Positions 33,701 through 35,386 of a stretch of DNA of 35,386 bases are shown here, piece after piece. Source of the stretch: Candidatus Omnitrophota bacterium (GTDB taxonomy: Bacteria; Omnitrophota; Omnitrophia; Omnitrophales; Aquincolibacteriaceae). A program made the position numbers and the translations under genes. The DNA is taken from contig JAHFHF010000026.1 in the NCBI GenBank assembly GCA_023247055.1, positions 1 through 35,386 of the forward strand. Reading direction: 5' to 3'. The stretch's first letter is position 1. Each line of letters starts with the position of its first letter. The notes under the pieces are model-generated. The model was not told where the DNA came from and did not search any database. It saw only the letters and a list, made by a program, of their open reading frames with translations.

Positions 33701-35386
33701 AAACTGCGCGTGAAATCCAAAACGGCTGCGCTGCTTGGCCGGAATAGCCAGATGGGTCAATGGATGGGCTTGTGAAAATGTTTTGAGATGGGCTTCAACT
33801 TCTTGGATTTTCGCACGAATAGTTTTTTCGAGTTTCTGATTGCGTTCAAAATATTCATAGCCAGCGGCGCGGCGATTCAAGTTCAGGGACGCAAAATAAT
33901 CGGCGCTGTCTTCGAAGGCCCTGAGCAAGTCCGGCATGGAGAGAAAACCAGGCGGATTCCCGTCTTGAGGCGGGCCGGTGCGGTAAAACTGCGCCAATTT
34001 TTCAATGTCATCCTTGCGAAAGTTTTGGATACCGGCTTTCCAGTAGGTGTAAACATCCACAATGAGTTCGTACGGATTACCCTGCTGCTGCTCGGAAGAA
34101 AAAATAAACCGCTGCGCATAAAGATGCTCCAGCGCTTCTTCCGATTCGATTTCCGGAAAAAGGTTTAAAATTTCAGCGCGTGTCAGCGTGGGTGCCGCGG
34201 GATCATAAATTTCGAGATCTTCGGACTTCCAATCTCCGACCATCCAACGGGCCGCTTCTTGCCAGCGGCGCATGGCTTCCGGCGAAAAATTAAACAACTC
34301 TTCCCCAGCGGCCCTGCCGTTTTGGCCTGTTTCTGTTTTTTCAAGCCGGAACGCCTCCAGCGGAATGCCCGCCAAATCCCCCTTGAATGTTTCACTTTTT
34401 CTCAGAATCACAACGGAAGACTGTTTGGATTTCATGCTGCGGACCTGTTCGGCAATGCTATCGCCAAGCACTGTATGGCCATAATGCTCTTTGATGGCTT
34501 CAATCCATGAGTCGCGGGCGGTGTGCCCGGCCCGCATCGGCGCAACCTCGATTTCAAACCCCAGGCGCTTCAAAGCTTGAATGGCGTTTTCAGTTAAGCG
34601 CGAGGACTGCGGCAGGGTCAAGACCGCTTCTCCGCCTTTTTTCAAAACGCGGTTCATCTCGGAAAACAGGCTGCGCACCCATTCAGGATCAAGAAAATCG
34701 GAGATAAAAACAGGCGTCAGTAAGTCAAACTTTTCCTCCGTAAAACCTTCCACGGAAGACAACGCCGCCGCATCGCCGGTCACGCGATGATAATAGCGTC
34801 CGCGCACGGCCTCAAACCGCGGCGGGCGCTTTTGACGCAGAGAATCCGGATCAAGATCAAGTTCATAAAACTGAAAACCGGCATCCGGGGGTTTGACACC
34901 CAGTTGATCGAGCGCCTGCGCCAAGGCACCGCCGGCAAGGTCGCCCAAGATCAGCTTTCCATTGTTTTGATCTAACGCATGTTGAACATACTTTGCAGTG
35001 GTCAGCGCGGACATAAAAGTCGGGTTGGCATAAAGTGTCTGGGGAGGAAGGCCGGCTTCGGTTTTTTCAGGCGCGGCGGTGCTTTTGACACGCCGAATCC
35101 GCCCGTTTCCAGACTGGATTTCCCAAAGCTGCGGAAAAGTGCGCAGGCTGCGGGCCATACGCCGCAATTGATAAAGTTTCTCAGCATCTTCGATTTCAAT
35201 TTTTTCCGCGTTCTGCCATTTGGCTTTCATCGCCAGCACAAAATCCCGGTTCTCAGTAAACGGCCTGAGAAGCAAATTCAGTTCATCATCCTCGGCTTCC
35301 TGCCCAATCAGATTTTCAAGAATACTGCCGGTATCATCCGTAAACCAGGTTTCAAGTTTCGGATAAGACTTCAACGCAGGGTAAAC
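18791..35386 (-). CDS. Giant multi-module alpha-helical protein (partial; 5' end beyond window)
   Basis: One frame stays open for at least 5,531 codons and runs off the window; no true start is visible (the first possible start, TTG 35374, is not convincing). I do not recognise the family. Visible residues about 139-310 resemble a class I SAM-dependent methyltransferase. Residues about 715-5180 are mostly helical and built of about ten degenerate modules. The last 340 residues are different, with a long charged helical part and some beta-like strands. There is no clear transmembrane segment, secretion signal or surface-anchor motif in the visible part. Giant proteins of this kind are known from Omnitrophota, but the role of this one is unknown. 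The frame contains a run of nine C and two in-frame palindromic inserts near its 3' end. A perfect hairpin follows the stop. Confidence 0.95.
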   Translation of the reverse strand, partial: VYPALKSYPKLETWFTDDTGSILENLIGQEAEDDELNLLLRPFTENRDFVLAMKAKWQNAEKIEIEDAEKLYQLRRMARSLRTFPQLWEIQSGNGRIRRVKSTAAPEKTEAGLPPQTLYANPTFMSALTTAKYVQHALDQNNGKLILGDLAGGALAQALDQLGVKPPDAGFQFYELDLDPDSLRQKRPPRFEAVRGRYYHRVTGDAAALSSVEGFTEEKFDLLTPVFISDFLDPEWVRSLFSEMNRVLKKGGEAVLTLPQSSRLTENAIQALKRLGFEIEVAPMRAGHTARDSWIEAIKEHYGHTVLGDSIAEQVRSMKSKQSSVVILRKSETFKGDLAGIPLEAFRLEKTETGQNGRAAGEELFNFSPEAMRRWQEAARWMVGDWKSEDLEIYDPAAPTLTRAEILNLFPEIESEEALEHLYAQRFIFSSEQQQGNPYELIVDVYTYWKAGIQNFRKDDIEKLAQFYRTGPPQDGNPPGFLSMPDLLRAFEDSADYFASLNLNRRAAGYEYFERNQKLEKTIRAKIQEVEAHLKTFSQAHPLTHLAIPAKQRSRFGFHAQFSALHQAGPEKLWSPQRLAGLNWFMQDIHKPADNTLAAWLENPPDLEPDSQARSEMRTEDLQDSNWQVMLENAKDDPALHEHVLKTALQVGAHLQGLKEQKKLKTAKPWTDPFETALSELKRIAGSEFEDQWEESYGFPRDLPEDPTAIANRLKSYRFFRISEADVRQAEAFIQEWFSTPSDQQSKLLHRIKVWAAGEEDQYTNLKSFNRRLFFRAKWHSAAEAGLQIPFEDLAAANAFFSKKFVFFGQLHQLPPKELLPVVQSILQAAQQDNLFTPPERVQLFQIADQVLTDAELKGSLPGRHQGTVTFDVSRLDTASPFRRYAAPRFDYAQKASGEVWNKKASATITRAIREKQWAPLNSLLQRASAADRVQYFGSITKSTTHLQSTELEKFIETGLRYVDSILEISVCWALSDSEPAIKTNAGIQKKITERFLKLLQDPLQRREFEQMLASNIAYANYFGGPLWNAEKLFLSTIKGTSAAQGIVFSGQDNPLLAVLKDGLRDGSDPGLILGLHYLIGVPITEDVNQTGVIAEISKELRHVLYEADFERDLLSEIPSAGSIPFIEYEMRLEAAAALGKWFYRKSREGTLSADALAQLRRRALHWLDLLTAYYHNDDAAKTRAEFYENFETMAAGDFLPADPLEAVNHLAGKRVWQVPDSDLRRAEDLLKAWVDAPEAERPQAYQAIEAWVDEFWKNPNQQDRAINRLFLLRTKLNALLFARQGMTLEQLLPFKSTPLFSRLPMPEQNPAVYVLQLQMLFEASKDQRLSAEERFDLFQHLTAFSVKAQGFHDLFMRQAAQIDPRSPLVFLKGLNVTDPLLPEEEKRAQAALQSLQNPDSQTEAAIQQAVRDLNPKELKFLLNHRAMLDSRTVRSKDFNTSFIRVVTEVMLARSAAPMEAYLNLFCILGQFNDGAWNRETLDPLRLSFEEYLKTPAGAQAFLETLRNNFSAQFYLGRGLIRVSADATGIRDFYGPQSDAALREILLHEMNRAVRDADIYSFVSVVRFVGLYLGSLAAGMPESQKASRDAEDFLTELMQIYLNSSAEDTGALPWSWFLADFELNKAAYRIGNLIYRRRQLQTGNEPEERRRAKHLLEMALAQSEEATAEAYLQKQQALMKIFDQAAAGLQPLPGDVLPAADYLAQKAAEGHKIWTAAPADHVYAEQKVKAYYAAPDLKTRREILTELKAWAEVPDDFWGNESLSRRYLLLIKLNSQAPFAPEGVALRALYKEFKTAIAPKDFPFTQEPPMRALEIHLLSEALSDSEFKTAFEQQGLHQFLIQAGIDNDASGKSFASVLHGVSPASPLKILEPEAFRIIPVVPDGTQAIQQIGSMALQEVLEYLNSLSITEHVYSAQVIDALLSRFDQLLGAEDSKAEFLRFITANTGRVQWIARALTWASSGRSPYTDLAGKASHLKETLQEAVLNGHSFERQAALTFLYAYETLIARLHPKKPASEESAKFMREIIEQNLELLKRDSDEAYQIAVWLLYTGLHEEAAKQFGKMVREASVDQKIILRAKAVRYLEFMAAVVDDAAMARRLSNVFEAAAADTLSALPKGIRATAHALADQKNLWQVNPVDIASTLVFAQELVEAGSDAKRSSVMARIKAWTADTGPDPLGNKALSRQMMVYAKLMRLAVLTSPRPGVPGIPSYENFQKAREVFTAGFKGLLPVAASVSGEDVLKAQIALEASRDSVSLTPEESWHLLILAQQFYQSVIRTISGFSGRLDPQSPLSFFDVPAASTKAVDAMTLEAQIKNAETIEDLLAVAMAVAAKQDNFKVFNATNLAPWFNRLNEFLQSDQNRNRFRDWIARDGGTQFNVFLAVASREAVGEALRIPAPLEKRTGNALRDTLFSFIQDSSMHNRFRGFRMVSHFAYAGLKLTRAGYPAETAKPVLELYGEMLDSLIDEGLSGGWEISAALEQFFRTNDTEIFTGLQMVERLNHRIAAAALQGSDVNIRGQRILEMIIDLLTQTSRDLDIDAQIQAMRAAFRGAALPSSGPADRQAAPPQLWSLTDEEIGVLTGHLQTIFDSSKTPETRARAKQELRDFLDAGDITHFQTWSRMSLVNELLSDHIRKTPETLYDPQTVRDGFKAVIQLDQPEHLLQFTQLRLEAASDPRLSFPVRKEIVTKVLNYLETPKTRRNLQTQAVQDRLKTISEDSPLTLLSSLNAAPAHKRITWDSIPDFDNAAELMMALDEPGAQDVAAVEAPRFLSKLNDLLSDPQERRSFQDFLRHHLFAKFRLLTLLDQLQTPDLLERPTGLPHFTQALDEMLGSNDPLMAMSALPVMTKYAERLEKMGNARQAKQWTLERAVTLMQSGRPFYEYGTVLISLALAGKSAIFENRSIAADFSAGDQSPQVEMSAPVRGTRVEAVAEFVEEALKILLQFQKAGQTVSWPDLGELTREFVYFAGSVNIPETELRRLVLQVPDNEPLTNNRFKKILKEAGAPLPVETRQPELWNWSQAEMDQISVFVTQMLEAPDERMRAKAKDDLNTYVHKPKSKVNVWAREILTQIVILHQAKQHDYTWINLADTLALSKAQLTVEIEEEMQMMQMLIEARQDLRLDVSSRFSILASMASFWRTMLKDLGPRAADSLRDIPDDHPLALFKPWVSRSRFEGDAIHFETIQDYTDQVVSKLSWPVLFTLNQRELIQELDRLLSDAQARQEFQALLIQSDAVVVMLRRLIEAMTDPEMLKAAGHSFPHIRLLLSEMEKSDDPQTLWTASTIQVVYAEQLRRLNYPDKQVEFLIQKIADVLARGSLMASTPVLSSLLGTYAQSASTKAEHFTARLDLLEKSLQELARRKQVQASIPMPALTEFTRYLQFSAAHIGVSEQEMRAAMQVAKGEPLTHNRFKKILGEAGADLSQAVPEGYRQILRDLQEQKFWPLSDRDKQFIHDSLQALVTAPGRLSKGHSKIQPLIRFILADSRPGVLYARQVYAQLTFEKLLMENNTSLERSRDLYQLIPDFHPGDFTKSMISLLSALKVYTEVIDDPDTAVSQKQMAAYLFQKKYPEIILWLKGRQPLRQLTELKEIFGERVILRHRITDDESSGDTPVIAILNHISDQGGKSGESSLPLESILGIARQFSDALESAEGKEDFRQVLSSPADRVVLHGYLENVLTQNGLFFTEDFKNLRAALLESLLSPDIHAAAGATALYEELHSARIQGKLQPGAFDFILESVGELWVRNDFEDRGMGAFSRVLFKILLSPEDSQTSNPAAYESAVLRFENLLRQALVRQPEKAPLYRARVEVALRRFVQEWADYGSAGYQEMRRIFQVPDGKDIYAANRWFRVLDEVPNPPTSSTLPDNGAAKVRELLEAVAEYENQTLWVLTDEEKTRIAHYIESYISADSNAAADQALQGYEDFRKAVQGPKNWARTIYGGMLYERYRTSNRISLKDSKKLKNNFAGVVTNLTKIREFVGVLKVLHEFRQDPEFKNDRYFAEVWSMSCYENLTNFFVGPEKKYLGDPSMQKLGPLTGWWLFPPFVDSTARGTPESLKDVQSLAELIRFDILQAPAAKEEAEAYLLRLNDLLAGPEEKKQFLEALGSSLMWFKKLEGAMHLVPAVWDKRDVRFENLRQAVLQTARYGDDRQLTVLNHLLIKAYTSSFLKKEDLEGFMPQILDGLVQAHVRQIPGALFWIYVSFARAVWPKNFEPEKLQAHVDRFVRAIQKEQGQGHVFDRGALDRMVRLFVRLAAKLDIGYRDLQKALGTPENEDVYENNIFLRSLKTQPAAAKTPLQEQAYVPTQEEVQETTQIIREVPQHPLWQMDQQTYDEIQLHISMMFEARDAEQVASVYQDFQRDIFPEGLSREQELSRKLAAFLLFFDLRYHYAGKTQETVLRKTAFLFQPLMVEIDGTDKMPVEAAKEQLLLEAARDSTALFNSQQQVLLQGLQRRRLMIIMGGGLAAEPKFLFQSLLNELPRDHVFSFFRNDFEKVLGFELSTAEAEALTQLQKSGDWAGTEKFADRSPKHRVAVLKSLFSAEGNLSKPRQKLIRNIKAKINSIEEWLIFYQYAQEFAATGRQVIAFEGAVEQFVEILEKPEQLERFNRLALEYHSVPWDVNHFLTAGLWSGNSKAGLPKLEKILLSAIASSDVLIMPMLSFMENVTAYQTPKGVEFSKQELKRILRSVAQARLAAYDDDLSRAYALFVRIQEAFDDQDSWPEQIADMIEEIVREAAPERRLRLVEGIERYYQATYFSAYPDNAELFRILQVQDGDFHNNRFRRAANPLDPKQEAFAQILKAVDHYEHQTLWNLREDEKKRVEEQMRAITSAPSDALEQRAFERYGESLSSVDGPKRWALELYAAAFYDRYRNTPPHSLTQVKKQIKRDIPFWWNVSDMKPGELVGHLKLVREFSQDPLFQDQKYFMDLLLMFFEIPLNEICLDAGEMTHPALAKLGELTGRWVIPPGMSQISFGKSMALDQIQTAPDWMDAIFTAGEQVDAEEAAAYLARLDQILAEPAARRDFLESLGQSQLMGSIALGYVFSHVPGLWDENDLRFANVRTFFLEAFEGDNIRPMEYVLRVAEHSSSIASLDSFRGRIYERFTAKHIQNMPLDLADHFAPEDMRAHIASFTRIIEAVQNSGKRLEKPSIDRIVLFFLQVAAGADLPYREFQKRLETPEAEDIYADNVFLRTAGLRLESEVDLLSLRSEVRRERFETASYNLRKISEQTTAYLLQGRMPPPVLRRALSRIAENHFDDFETQMRRWMRDESSLSQAMFAIPEWDDPEFSAAFVASSRVRISAKADVVRIFTDVPQTDALIAAMKNQPEMHVLGLWLPKNITATDSKSAPAVKSDIATLQRQAKQIEYEVNHALSVPGLGPAPARHPRFRLLIPQSTWRLQRMIHEAPALMRQLRGRRLSGTGPASLTGPAPDLAADRLVVVYEEGRIDSDLMQESKSVRHHIRSSDEHSFAKEYLLYAAAAEISEDAAGREAASYVVPLTERHYTFQDERISSDLLASLAAMDYLIQQQFAASA
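19094..19277. repeat. Palindromic inserts inside the giant gene
   Basis: A GGGCAGGTCCTGTCA / TGGACCTGTCCCTGACA pair (about 19109-19142) and a GGTGCCGGGCCGGTGCCGGGCC / AAGGCCCGGCACC group (about 19241-19275) lie in the coding frame. They encode short Gly/Pro/Ala segments (GTGPASLTGPAPDL and VPGLGPAPARHP) between helical or strand segments. The second group is related to the unit in the fur-type gene. Confidence 0.7.
19830..33240 (-). repeat. About ten degenerate protein modules of 420-500 residues in the giant protein
   Basis: A recurring aromatic motif starts each module: RFFRIS (residue 716), then Trp at 1213 (RVWQV), 1710 (KIWTA), 2129 (NLWQV), 2567 (QLWSL), 3014 (ELWNW), 3439 (KFWPL), 3883 (TLWVL), 4319 (PLWQM) and 4805 (TLWNL). 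Further elements recur in order: an LxEAxxD segment (LFEASKDQRLS, ALEASRDSVSLT), a SPLxFL-like segment, an RLNDLLxxPxxRxxF segment and, late in the module, an NRFKKIL-type segment (NNRFKKILKEAGA, HNRFKKILGEAGA, ENNIFLRSL, ADNVFLRTA). Module spacing is about 497, 497, 419, 438, 447, 425, 444, 436 and 486 residues. Confidence 0.75.
20767..20775 (-). repeat. C9 homopolymer in the giant reading frame
   Basis: Nine consecutive C on the coding strand encode Thr-Pro-Pro near residue 4866. A run of this length is prone to slippage in replication or sequencing; one-base changes would truncate about 660 residues from the C-terminus. Confidence 0.9.
34445..34960 (-). other. Methyltransferase-like domain in the giant protein
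   Basis: The order of motifs fits a Rossmann-fold SAM-dependent methyltransferase: LILGDLAGGALAQAL (residues 141-155) as motif I, YELDLDPDSL (170-179) ending the second strand with acidic residues, EKFDLLTPVFISDFLD (214-229), and MNRVLKKGGEAVLTLP (240-255), the common RvLkpGG motif. The glycine loop is GDLAGGA, weaker than the canonical GxGxG, so activity is uncertain. Confidence 0.65.

Overview
This 35.4 kb window is packed with genes, and every gene I can support lies on the minus strand. Read in the direction of transcription (from high to low coordinates), it starts inside one giant open frame of more than 5,500 codons. It then crosses a short promoter/leader region, a TPR gene and a complex I (NADH-quinone oxidoreductase) operon: nuoA, B, C, D, E, F, G, H, and finally nuoI at the window edge. 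The mid-GC, Gram-negative-type gene content, separate nuoC and nuoD, a giant helical protein and many small palindromic repeats suggest an uncultured bacterium with giant genes. Omnitrophota (former OP3) is my best guess. That is inference from gene style; no rRNA or ribosomal protein gene is present to settle it.

Layout. (1) 18791-35386: the 3' part of a giant gene, cut by the window edge. It has a methyltransferase-like domain near its visible N-terminus, then about ten degenerate helical modules of 420-500 residues, then a distinct C-terminal region. (2) 18612-18790: a perfect hairpin after the giant gene, an extended -10 promoter, and a leader with a terminator-like hairpin ahead of the TPR gene. 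(3) 8518-18611: tpr-nuoABC-[four-helix-bundle gene]-nuoDEF-[GIY-YIG gene]-nuoGH. (4) 753-8518: five genes that separate nuoH from nuoI. These are a GlnE-like protein that lacks the usual catalytic aspartates and is joined to nuoH by a TAATG overlap, a YyaL/DUF255 thioredoxin-fold protein, a short DsbD-like thiol transporter, a Fur/PerR-type regulator and a 2-Cys peroxiredoxin. (5) 15-563: nuoI. The rest of complex I (nuoJ-N) is presumably beyond coordinate 1.

The genes point to respiration coupled to redox defence: complex I, which is iron-sulfur rich, is encoded around a block for thiol reduction, peroxide removal and metal/peroxide-responsive regulation.

The most unusual aspect is the DNA between the genes. 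Almost every junction of the operon holds a repeat, from at least four families: arrays of imperfect 7-bp units arranged as inverted arms; a GTCATTGCGAG/GAAGCAATCTC palindrome; a CCCCCG-TGCTTTT-CGGGGG double hairpin; and a 59-bp hairpin unit found both in tandem and as a clean insertion in another repeat. Two small genes (four-helix bundle, GIY-YIG) sit inside such repeats like cargo. Short palindromic units also appear inside reading frames (fur, yyaL, giant gene) and keep frame.
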